Assembly: GCA_013398015.1 (NCBI GenBank)
Contig: VZRR01013404.1
Coordinates: 1-64,000, forward strand
DNA: 64,000 nt
Direction of reading: 5' to 3'
Source of the DNA: Oreocharis arfaki
Lineage: Eukaryota > Chordata > Aves > Passeriformes > Paramythiidae
The position numbers and the translations under genes were made by a program. The notes beneath the pieces are model-generated. The model did not search any database. It saw only the letters and a list, made by a program, of their open reading frames with translations, and was not told the origin of the DNA. How positions within the stretch are numbered: the first letter of the stretch is position 1; each line of letters begins with the position of its first letter. Shown in pieces: positions 31,101 to 43,100 of the stretch.

Positions 31101-34100
31101 TAGTGTCTTTAAATAGAAGAATGTGTAATCCTCAGAAAGCGTTGTTCCACTACGTCTGTGTGGCAGATGCGTGCATTTGTGCTATTAAACAGATGCAGGC
31201 ACTTCTGTCATTTTAAAACAGAATGGTGTTGTTTACTCCCTGGCTTGCCTAGTCCAGCAGATGGATCTGGAGGCTTTGCAAAATTGACAAGATTTTTTTC
31301 AGAAATGATAGGAAAAAGTAACTGCTCGCACTTTCCACTTGCCATTCTCCCACAGGAACAGGGTTATAAAATTGTACCTCAGGATTATTGTTTGCCTTCT
31401 TGCCTGTGTATGGCTCCCAGTATTGTTACACTGAATTGGTTCCACTGGAAAATTAGACATGGTAACACTATAGAATTTGGTCTGACAGGAATCTTGATGC
31501 TCTACTTAGAATTCTGGAGTTAAGTTGCAGAAGAAGATCATCGAGTCTAATCGTTCCCCCAGCGTGGCCAAGTCCACCCCTACATCATGTCCCCAAGTGC
31601 CACATATTCAAGTCTTGTAGGTAGCTCCAGCAGTGATGACCCCAACACTTCCTTGGGGAGCCTGTTCCAGTACTTGACAGCCCTTTCAGTGAAGACATTT
31701 TTCCTCATATCCAACCTGAACCTCCTCTGGCACGACCTGAGGCCATTTCCTCTTTCATTCATCATTTATTCCCTGGGGGCAGAGCCCAATCCCCCCCATC
31801 TGGCTGCCCCCTCCTGTCAGGGAGTTATGGAGAGAAGGTCCCCCCTGAGCCTCCTTTTCTCCAGGCTGAGCCCCCGTCAGCTACTTCTTGTGCTCGAGAC
31901 CCTCCCCCAGCTCCTTTCCCTTCTCTGGACTCGCGCAATGTCTTTTCTGCCACGAGGGGCCCAAAACTGATTCTAGGATTTGATCAGCTCGGGGGCTGGG
32001 TACAATGAGAACAACCAGTCTGACTGTTGAAGACTGAGGCAGAGAAGGCATTGAGTACCTCAGCCTTTTTCATTATGTGTCCCCAGTGCATCCAATAAAA
32101 GGTGGAGATTTTCCTTAGCACTCCTTTTGCTGCAGATGCATTTGTAGAAACATCTTTTATTGTCCTTTATGGCAGTAACCAGATTAAGTTCTAGTTGGGC
32201 TTTGGCCCCCTTAGTTTTCTCTCTGCATAACCTCATGACATCCTTGTAGTCCTCCTGAGTAGCCTGCCCTCCTTCAAAGGTGATAAACTCTTTTCCTGAA
32301 GAATGTCCAGCCTTCCNCAATGAGAACAACCAGTCTGACTGTTAAAGACTGAGGCAGAGAAGGCATTGAGTACCTCAGCCTTTTTCATTATGTGTCCCCA
32401 GTGCATCCAATAAAAGGTGGAGATTTTCCTTAGCACTCCTTTTGCTGCAGATGCATTTGTAGAAACATTTTTTATTGTCCTTTATGGCAGTAACCAGATT
32501 AAGTTCTAGTTGGGCTTTGGCCCCCTTAGTTTTCTCTCTGCATAACCTCATGACATCCTTGTAGTCCTCCTGAGTAGCCTGCCCTCCTTCAAAGGTGATA
32601 AACTCTTTTCCTGAAGAATGTCCAGCCTTCCTGGAGTCCTATGCCCTTCAGAACTGCCTCCCAAGGGACTCTGTCCCCCTTTGAGACAAATGTACCCCAT
32701 CTGCTGCCAGCAGGCTTTGTGTCATGCAAACTGACCAATGACCAAAAAAATCCAAAATTCAAGACCCTAACCAGGCTTGTAGCCAGGTATTGATTGATCT
32801 GCTGGCTCTTCCCGTTACTTCCGTCGTCGTTCTCTGCAACTGAAAGGATAGGTAATTAAATTAGGTAATTAAATAAGCTTGGGTAATGGAGCCCTATCAT
32901 TGGGAAGCTGGATTTTAATTGCATCCAGGACGTCATGCTGCAAAATGGTCCTGCTGTGCCAGGAGCAAACCAGATGTGCTGCCTCTAAGGCAGATCTGAT
33001 GCTGTCTGCCACACAAACTGGTTGGGTTTTATTTTTGCATGTGGAAGGGAANTAAGGGACCCTGTCCCCCTTTGAGACAGATGTACCCCATCTGTTGCCA
33101 GCAGGCTTTGTGTCATGCAAACTGACCAATGACCAAAAAAATCCAAAATTCAAGACCCTAACCAGGCTTGTAGCCAGGTATTGATTGATCTGCTGGCTCT
33201 TCCCGTTTCTTCCCTCGTCGTTCTCTGCAACTGAAAGGATAGGTAATTAAATTAGGTAATTAAATAAGCTTGGGTAATGGAGCCCTATCATTGGGAAGCT
33301 GGATTTTAATTGCATCCAGGACGTCATGCTGCAAAATGGTCCTGCTGTGCCAGGAGCAAACCAGATGTGCTGCCTGTAAGGCAGATCTGATGCTGTCTGC
33401 CACACAAACTGGTTGGGTTTTATTTTTGCATGTGGAAGGGAAGAAGCAGTCGTGACTGACCTTAGCCAATGCAGCAACAGCCCAGCTTCAGCCTGAATTT
33501 TGTAGGTCCTTCCAAAGAAGGTTTCTCTGATTCAGTTCTCTCAGTTTCTGAGTTTCGCTCTGTTTCTTGAGTTTTTTGAGGGTCCGTTGTCTGGGGAAGA
33601 GACAGATGGTAACGGGAAGATGAGAGGGACTGGCCTTAGTGTCCAGTCTCTGCTGTATGGTTGAGGGAGAAAGTTATATATTTGTTTCCATGTTTCCATC
33701 TGGTAAAAGAAATTGTAACTTTTAGTGAGGGACTTTTCTTCTGTGAATGGCATTTGGTGTAGGTGCCGTAGTACCCAGAATCTTGGTGGAAGGCATCCTC
33801 AGTGGATTCCTTCATTTGCTGTTGGTGCAGTGGTTGGTAAGAGGTTTCTCCAAGACTGCAGAGACAATTTGAAACTGTCAGAGCTGGGGAATTTCACTCT
33901 TGTGCTGAATGCACAGGAGATGGGCACTGTTGTTTCAGGGGGGTTGGGTAGTTTGGCATGTTGCAGCATAGCTGCCCGGATGATTCTGTTTGGGGAACGT
34001 GAAAGATTCCATATCCATTGTAACCACTGACAGGGTAAGCACAGGTGCAAGAAGAGAAGGGAAAAGATCCTCCTGGCTACACCTTTGTTGTGTGAGCTCT

Positions 34101-37100
34101 TTGTCCCATGGTCTGTCCTGGGATGTGTCCTGTTCAACATCTGCATCAGTGCCCTGGAGGAGGTGATGGAGCTGGTGACACGTGCAGGTGACACCGAGCT
34201 GGGTGCCCCTGAGGGCAGGGCTGCTCTTCAGGGAGACACGTAAACAGGCAGGAGAAACTGGCTGACAGAATCCTCTCAAGTCCCATAAGGACAAGTGGAA
34301 AGTTCTGCTCTGGGGCAGGAAGAGGAGGAGAAGAAGCCCTGAGCAACCTGGTGTGAGCTCAGAGCTGACTTGGCTTCAGAAGAAGGTTCAGCTAAAGACC
34401 CCTGAGGTCATTTCCATGCTGTATTGCCCAATGCACTTGTGGCTCCCTGGCATCTTAGATGCTGCCAGGGCTGGACTAAGGACTTTTCTTAAACGTGAAA
34501 AGAATGAAGTCTTACTGGATTAAGCATTATTGGATTTATGAGCACATGAATGCAACACTGTGCAGTGAAACTATGCATCTCATCACAGACCTTTTACTGT
34601 TTTTTCAGTGAGATGCCAGTAAGAGTATTTTTTCTTTCTTTTTTGCCTGTCTAATCTATTAGGGAGGAGGAAAGTAGGGATTCCACTGGGCTGCTGCTCT
34701 GGCTGCTTCTTTTGTGAGGGTGAGTTGGAGAGGCTGTGTAGTTAAAAAGCTGTTTTGGGACTGGCCTGTAACTGAGCTTGAAAGTCTTTAAGATGTCTAG
34801 CATCACTGAGACACCACCTTTTCTCGCTCACAGGACCTGGTATTACCAGTGCAAAGGCTTTAAAAGAGACCACAGAAAGCTAGAACTGCCAATCCTGTTG
34901 TGCTGACTAACTAAATGAATAAAACCAGCTGCAGGTCTTTTTGATACTTTGTGAAATGTGATGTTTTCTTGTGCTTTGGACTTGTTTTGATCTGATTCTT
35001 CGGCTGGCTCTTGTTTCCTGATTGCATTTTGATAACCCTTGGGGGCTGTGCTTGGGAGATTGGACTGGAAAGTCAGCTGAAGGGCTCCACTCTTTCTACG
35101 TAGTCTTCAGCAGCTCCATTAGGAAATGCTGGTGTCTATTTCTTACTTAAACCCAGCAGAGTTAAACATCTAAATGCTTTTATGCTATCTCCAGTGTACC
35201 TTCCCTTCATGGATTGGCTTTTATCTGATTTGGGGCTCTGAGTTCCAGATTTTTACTGTGAGGTCTGTAGTGCTCTTCACTGAAGTGCTTGTCTTGACAG
35301 GCTCCTCTGGTGCTCAAAGCAACCAGTACAATAATTTCCCCCATGTGAAGTGTCTGGGAACCATTGAGAAAACTCCCTTACATTTTGTAGCACTTACACA
35401 GATCTTTCACCTCAGTTTTAATACACTGCTTTACTGCCCTGAGTGCAGGTAGGGCACAGGAAGGGTAGAGCTGGGGATATGGTACACTGAAAACTGTGTG
35501 TTGAGTAAACAGGGTAAAGCTTCTAGTTTGGAGCATGGCCTGTCCCAAACTCTCAATGTGTGTGTTGCAAATAGAGTTGCAGTATGTGAGTGTTTGTCAG
35601 GGTTTTCCTTGTCTTTCTGGGTGACATTTGGGCAACTGCAGCAATGAGGCATGTGCCCTTTTTGTGGTCTGCAGAACCATTTATCTTGGCTTGTTCTTCC
35701 TGTCGAATCATGTTGCACGAGAAAAAATAGTTGCTTTTTTTGAAATGCAAGTCATATCTGTGGCCTCCCCTCCATCCCCCTGAAGTTCGGCTGCCGAGCT
35801 CTGTCCTGTCAGCTGTGGAAGACGGAGCCTTTCTTCTGCTGCTGCTCACCTGCCATCAGTGCCTTCAGAAGTGAGTCTGTTACTCTGTACTTCTCTTGAC
35901 ATGTCCAGAAGAGCAAACAGCATAAACTGTTCTCATATTTGCCCAGTAGATTACTTGTGGTGGTGGAGGTGGTGGCCTTTTCATCCCTTTGTGCGAAGGA
36001 TATGGGGAGAGCAGGAAGCTGAGGCAGGTAAAAGTGGCTTGGGCAGATGACTAAGGGGGGTTCATTCAAGTACCTACCTACAAATGAAGTGTCAAACCAT
36101 GTGGAGGAGGTGGAAGGAAGCTGGTGGAGGAATGGAGAGCTGGTCACTTGTAAAATGTGCTAGCCTGAGCTGCAGTAGTGAGTTTTTTTGAAGCTGAGTG
36201 TTCTGCTTGGTAATGTTTGCAGGGTTAGATGTGTGTGTGGTATCCAGAGGTAGAGCTTGTAGGAGGCTGTAAACTGAAGTGCTGTTTTCTCCCAGATTTC
36301 TTCATGGTGCAGAGGACAAGAGCTGAATGAATGGATTGGGTGTCTCTATTCCAGAGTAGTGCTGTTAGCTCTGCTTCTGACAGCTTCTGCTGTCTCTCCC
36401 TTGGTGGTTTGCTTTCACTGGACCCATTAAATATGGATGCCTTAAGCAGTGAGTTGATTCTGGTTTCTGAAGTTGCTTTTGGCTAAAGGAGCCTTGTTGG
36501 TGCTTGGCATCCTGTGGAAATCAATCTGCTTCATTTGGGATCTTGGGCTGAGTTCCTAGACAGGAAGGTGCTGTTCCTTTATCTGCTTGTGCCCATCAGC
36601 TTTGGTTGTAGGGGTACACCAAAGCCTGAGAGAGCACTAAGGACCTTCTAGGAGAGCACAGTATTTAATGGAGAATGGATGGTAGTAAATTTAAAATGCC
36701 TTGAAGGTTTTCTGCTGGGGGTGGACACAAGCCCAAAGTCTCCTTCAGTCCTTTCCTTTTCATACCAGACTTTGTCTTTCCCTCTGCTCTCTTACATCAG
36801 ATTTGACTCCACATCCTCCTGCCAGCTGGAAGTTGTTCCGGTGCTCATGCAGTGTCCTTGGGAGAACATAACCCTCCACCATTACTTGGTGGGGAGAAAT
36901 GACCCTTCCTGTGTAGGGAGGGAATTGCACCTGAGAAAGTACATTCTCCCCGTTTTTGAGTAGAACTTGTTCAGAGGGAGGAGTGTAGCTTTTCCTGGCT
37001 GCTTTTAGGGCTCTCTCAAGCTTCAGTTCTTGCCTGGCTTTTCCCAGTCAAAAAACTTTGGGATTGAAGCAATCTGTTCAGGACAAAGCAAGTGCATGTC

Positions 37101-40100
37101 CTGGAGCATAGAAGCTGTGTAGCTGTGCTGTGTGCTGTGTTAGTGCTCAGGAGAGCTGTGTAAGGGGTAGGTACTTTAGAGGAGAGGAGTGTTGCTCCAT
37201 TTCAGGCAGGGAGAACAAAATGTCAGAACTGTTTGCTGGTCACTGCTTAAAAATGTACTCACACCTCTCAGGCATGAGAAAAAGTGATTAAAAAGATGTG
37301 CCATCTTCAAAGCTGTGGGATTGCCACTGTAAGGGCAGTGCAGGGAGACTGAGGCAGAGCTGGCTAGGTGAGCAGGTCAGTGTATCTGCTCTGTATCCTA
37401 TCAAGTGTCCATCTAATACCTCTTTAAGTGTAACTTTACAAATAGTGTAAAACACCGTTCTTGTCCACACTTGTATTTCTGCTGGTTGGAGGTTGAGGGG
37501 TTTTTTGTTTGTTTGTTTTCTGTTTTGTTTGTTTTGAGTTTTTTGGTTGGCTTTTTAAATTAATTTTGCCCAGCATTAGTGTTCGTGTGTCTACACAGTG
37601 AAAATTATATTTTTTTCCCTTTCTTATCTGGCTAGTTTTCAGACACACTGTTTCCCCACTCTGTGACATAATGTGGCTTCTGGAACCACTAATGCCTGCA
37701 AAAGGAAGGGGTGAGTGGCAGGTGGAGCTCAAGATGAAGTCTGAGTGCCTCTTTGCCAGATGAAGACAGCCACACAACTCTGGCTTGGGGCAATAATGAA
37801 AGAAATGAGAAACAGCAAAATGATGAATCTCACGTTTGACTTTCAACTTGAGTTCCACAGCTCTCTGTATGCCTCTGTCAAAGTCTGCATCTTGCTTCAA
37901 TGCCTGGCAGAACCAATGTTGAAGGATTCCCAGTTTGGTGTTAGAACTGTTGTTTGCTCTGGTGTTTAGCTGCCAGGGTTGGTAATGCTGAAAGCCACTT
38001 GTGGCCACTGCACTCTGCTTGGTGCTTCTCTCTCCTAAGATGCTGCCTCTCTGCCTGTTCCCGTTCTGCCTCTTTTTAGGAGGGCTGCTACGTGTGCAGG
38101 GCTTGGCCAGGACAGCTGAAGCTGTGTTAATGCTGGCTATGTCATCACAGGGGTCAGCACCAAAACATGGAAATCCTCTTTTCACAGACGCCCCCCAAAC
38201 AACTCCATAGAAAGATAAGAACATTCTTATTCGTGAAAACACAAGAGCAGTATTTCACCCTCGCAAGCAAAACAAAGCCCAAGCTTCTCATAAACATTTC
38301 CAGCTGGCTCGAGTGTTGAATATGCTGTTACCATGCTAGACACATATTTCAACTTTGGCAAAAATAAAGGGGAGATCTTTGTTCTGGCAGTCACAGAATA
38401 GGTCACTTACCTCTGTAAATTTTAACACATCCATTTAAGCAAGTGTGGCTTGGTCTTTGCAACTAAACCAAAAGCGTTATTACAGCCCTTTCCTAAAAGT
38501 TGCCTTTGGCTTTGCTTTTTCCCTTTTTTTTTTTTAATCTTTCCATGCCTTTATGTACTACTGGCCATTGTGAGTGCTTTGTCTGCTGAGGCATATAAAT
38601 AATTTGCTTTATTACCACAGTACTGCTTTGAATGCAGTCCCTTGATACAGTGCCTTTATGTGGATTTGGTCAAGTCTTTGCCTTTGATCTGCCTGGGATT
38701 ATTAATTCTCTGTTATAGTTAATGGCCGCTTTGTCTTTCTCCCGCAGCCTCTACAAGAAGATCTGAGAGCCTTTTGTAAATGTGCAGTGATTAGTAATGC
38801 AGTAGCAGGCTGAGTTGTGTGTGGTTTGTCTCTAGAAAAGCGTGCAGTGTAGCAGCACGTTTGGGCCTGGTTTTGAAACCTTTCAGTTTATCAGTTTTTC
38901 TTAGAAAATGCAAGATGTAGTAAAACTGCCTTTTGTTAAATGTGCCTAGAAAGCTTGTGGTTTTGAAGACAACTTTTCGTAAGCGTTTTAGCTGTCAGAT
39001 GGAAATTTTGTTGTGTGCATGACTGCTTGTGTTGGTCTGTGACAGGCAGAGGAGCAAGTCAAGAGGTCGGCACTGCAGAGTCTTCAGGGACTCTTGCTGC
39101 CCTCTGGTCTGACTTCTCCCATGGAAAGTGGGAGCTCCAGCTGATACCTGAGCTTTTATGCAAGGGTTTGCTGCTTGACCAGGGGGATTTGTGCTGTGTC
39201 CACATTCTCATCTGAGATGTGAGTGAATGAGGGTTGTGCCACTGGTCTGAAAGGGCTAGGAATGGTCTTGAATGTGGGCTTTCTATTTCGCACGTGGGGA
39301 TCTGGACTATAAGGATATGAGTTGCAGGCAGGTGAGTCACTGTCTGGAAAAGCACAGCTGGTCACAGTTTGGCTCTGGTGAGAAGAAGGAAACTTGGGAA
39401 GCAGTAGGAATTTGGGAGCAGGAAGGGAGCTTCCCGTGCAGTTTGAATTACCCGGGCATTGCCCGTTTGCTGTGTGTGTGCTGCTCCGACTAGAGAGGAG
39501 GATAAAGTTACCTGAACAGATCATCTACAGTGGAGCCAAGGACCCCAAAGCAGCCTGATAGCTTCCAAAGTGAGGATCAAATCACGAGATGGAAGTGCAT
39601 CATGTCAAATTTGTGCTCAGGCAGCGCTGGGCACTGGCTGCATGCAAAGGAAAGCACAGGAACCCCAGGGTCAGTGTCACAACAGCTGCTGCTTTCTGCA
39701 GAGTGGGATTTGGCCTTGCAGTCAGAAATAACCAGAGCTAAAATTAGGCAGCATTTACCATTTACCATCTGTTTTTGTAAGATGCAGAGGCTTGTGGTCA
39801 GTTTTTTAATAACAAGGCTGCGAATGGCAGAGATTAAAGTGAACTGTGCTGTTGTTGATACCTTTTAAAATTACACTAAAAATGATTAAGGGTGAAGGTA
39901 GAAAGCTGTTGATACCAGTTTTCTCTTTCTTTTAAAAAGGAGAAAGCTGGGACATCTTTTTGTTTTTTTTTTTCTTTTTAATAGAGTTCCTGCTGACTTG
40001 AAAGGCCATCTCTTGGCCTATGAGAAATCCTTGACAGCTCTGGTGGCACTTCCAACTTTCTGCAGCTAATTGCTTGTGCTGTGTGCAGTTTGCCTATAAT

Positions 40101-43100
40101 CCCATGCTCTGAGACAGCCTGCCTGGCTTACAGATACAGTGCTGTGTTCCTTGTGTGTGTGTGTGTGTGATCTGCTCATTCTGTTAATTTGTTTGAAAGG
40201 CCAGCACAGCTTCCAAAGTGACTTAATCGTGTTGACTGCTGACACTGCCAGCAGATTGTCAAAATATTGCAGTGCTGCCAGGAACCCTTGCTGCTTTTGG
40301 AGGCTGGTAGAGAAGTGACCTTTTACGTGTGAATTTAAATTCCTAGTTTAGGCGAAAACATAGGGTTTTTGCTGAAAGCCAGCCTGGACTAAGAAATGCT
40401 CCTTGAGCCTGTCCTCAACGTCCTAGCCCTTCCTGCTTTCCCCTGCTGCAGGTTTGCTGTGACTGGTCTCTGGAATGGAACCTTCAGGCTTTAGAGAAAG
40501 GTTTTCACACCAGTCTCGGGGAGGGAGCAAAAGGACTGTGCTGTCACCTGTGGGGAAGGGAAGGGGAGAAGGATCCCTGTGACTGGGCAGGCAAGGAGCA
40601 ATAATGCCTCATGTGGGACCTACTATGACTATAACTTGTACAGGCACAGCTCTGCTCTGCCAGCCAAATGCCTCTTGCATGGATGGCTCTGGTATAAACC
40701 TCACAGCAAAGCCACTGCTGCCGGTACAAAGTCGAGGAGGTCGGCACTTGCCAGTCTGTTAATATCCATAATCTTTTACAGTACCTTTGGGTTTGTGAAA
40801 GCAGGGGCTGAAAGCCATTCTTTATTGTAAATCTGCATTAAAATACCTGTCAGGTTCCTCTCAGAAATGTACCTGTTGCTCCATCCTGACTATTTCCTGC
40901 CTCTGCTTGCTCATTTGCGGGTTCTGTTTTCTTTCCAGCATTGTGGCTCAGTTTCCTGTTCCTGCTTCTGTTTCTTTGCTCACCAGTGATAAGTGAATAC
41001 TGGGGGCAGTGAGCAGGGAAGAAGTCCCTCAGCATTTGTTGCATCGCAGTGTGAAAGGCTTCTGGAGTGCTGCAGGTGTGGGGAATGCCCTGGCAAATTC
41101 ACGTTCCTGAGTGCAGGTGCCTGTCTGCATGCTGCCTCTGTGGACCTGTGTGTTCCTTGGGGCAAGCTGTGGAAACCCAGCTGTGCCTTCACCAGAGGCT
41201 GCAGGGGACTTTCTTGGGAAGCTCCATGCTCAGAAAACACCATCCTGGAGGAGCCTGCTGTCAGGCAGCCAAGGTGGGCCAAGGCAGGCTCTTGGCTCTC
41301 TTGGGGCAGGGAGGGATTCCTGGCTGGGACCACGGCCAAGTGCTGCGTCCTCCCTCCTGGCCCCCTGTCCCTGGCAGCTGTGAGCTGATCTTAGTGCCTG
41401 CTCCTGTGTCACTGTGCCCAAATTAGGGGGGTCTGGCAGTCTGGAGGTGGCAGTCCCTTATCCAGTTGCTGCCACTCCGTCAGCGTTCAGACACCCCATG
41501 GGCTCCGCCTGTGACCTGTTTATGCTGCTGGGGCTGGGATGGCCGGACTGCTGTGTAAGAGACGCAAAAAAGGAGGTAGGAAACACTTCCTTTGTAGCAG
41601 GGATCTCTTCATGAGGACTTGGTGTGCTGGGCTCTCCCTGGGATGCAGCTTTGGGAAGCTTTCTGCTGGCAGAGCCTTGCTTTGCTGGCAGAGGTGGGAG
41701 AGGATGTTTGGGTTCCATGGGATCTGGCACAGCTACACAGGGTCTGGAGACAGGCATGAAGGTTTTATGTGGTTCTTCATGTCATGAGGGATGGGGGCTT
41801 TATACTCAAATTTGTGTTAATGTTTTCTTTGATTTTAGTACATTGCTCAGAAACAAGGTATTTTTGTTAGGAAGAGTAGAGATAATTTTTATTTTAAAAT
41901 AAAAAAGTAAGTGCATCACCTTATTTGAACTTCTGGGAATAGCTCTAGTTTAGCTGCGTTTTAAAGTATTCTTGCTTGAAATGTACACATCATTTTGTTC
42001 ATATACATACACTGTGCCATGCATTCACTGCCCAGAGGGACTAAGCAGCTCTCCTCTGCATTTGCAGAGCATTGGGAACAGTGACGCCCTGAACTTTCTG
42101 AGCACTTGGCATTCCCAGAATGACAGCACTGCTGTGATAACGAGGAGTGTTACATCTAGAAATAAGGCTGGTAGTTCCTAAATAAGTCTGACTTAATTGA
42201 AGTTTGGGCACTTACAGTTCTAGCAGGGTTTTAAAAATCGAACTTCAGTTTCTGCATGAGTTGTCTTGTGCCTCCTCTGGTGGCATCACAATGTACGAGT
42301 TGTTGGGGTGAGAAAGCTCTAGTTGGGAATAATGCAAACAGGGCTGGGTGTAAGGCACGTTGTTAGAGCTCGTTTGATCTGTTGCATGAAGCCTTCTTGC
42401 TCCCTGACTCTTTTGTTTGTGGACTTTTTTAAGAAAATGAGAAGGAATGCAGAAAAGGGGTACTTTAAAAATTTATTTCCCAGCATCTTCATTCAGGAGG
42501 TTAAATGTCAGCCTGAGGACATTGCATTCTGTTTGCAGTTGAGAACCATGGGGCATAAACCATCAGGGCTCAAAATATGAGACTGGGGTTGGTTGCTTGC
42601 ATTTCATAATGGGGATTTTAGTGGTGATCACTATCATGCTGTGAACCAGAATTAAGTAACCTCTTGGGAGTGCAATTAAGAAATGTGTGAACGTGGCTTA
42701 AGCACCTGTTCCAGTTTTCTGTGAGGGAAGGAGTGGGGATTGCAGTGTATTCTTCTTCCTTGTCCTTCTCCGTGGCAGCAGGATCTCTGTCTCCTCCACT
42801 TGTATTAGGCAGGAAAACAGCAAGTCCTGATGCAGGTTTTTGTAACCTTCTCAGACTGCCTGCAAATGACAAGCCTGTGGTTTGTTTTTCCAGGGGGAAA
42901 CGGGAATAATGACTGCTCTGGAAGGGGAGAGCTTGCAGGGATACTGTGACCATTGTTTAACTGTTCCTCCTTTTCTTTCATGAGAAAAGTTTGCCTAGCA
43001 AACCTTATTTATTTGGAAGTCCTTGCTTTTCCCTGAAAAGAGTGTGGGACTTGGACCCCTCCCAAAGGAGACTGCACTACCACAAATACTGCCACGAGTC

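Larger units (their letters stand above)
32003..32631 (-). mobile_element. CR1 ORF2 fragment present twice across a single N
   Basis: The minus strand reads CR1 ORF2 linker and reverse-transcriptase lead-in (QLELNLVTAIKDNKRCFYK, then EKAEVLNAFSASVFN-like). The block occurs twice, at 32003-32316 and 32318-32631, with about two mismatches and one N between at 32317. It probably belongs to the same internally deleted CR1 copy as the fragment to its left. Confidence 0.85.

Noticed and set aside
32003..33442. Genuine biological tandem duplications
   Set aside because: Both duplications meet exactly at a lone N with allele-level divergence, so an assembly join is simpler. I kept them as findings to verify.
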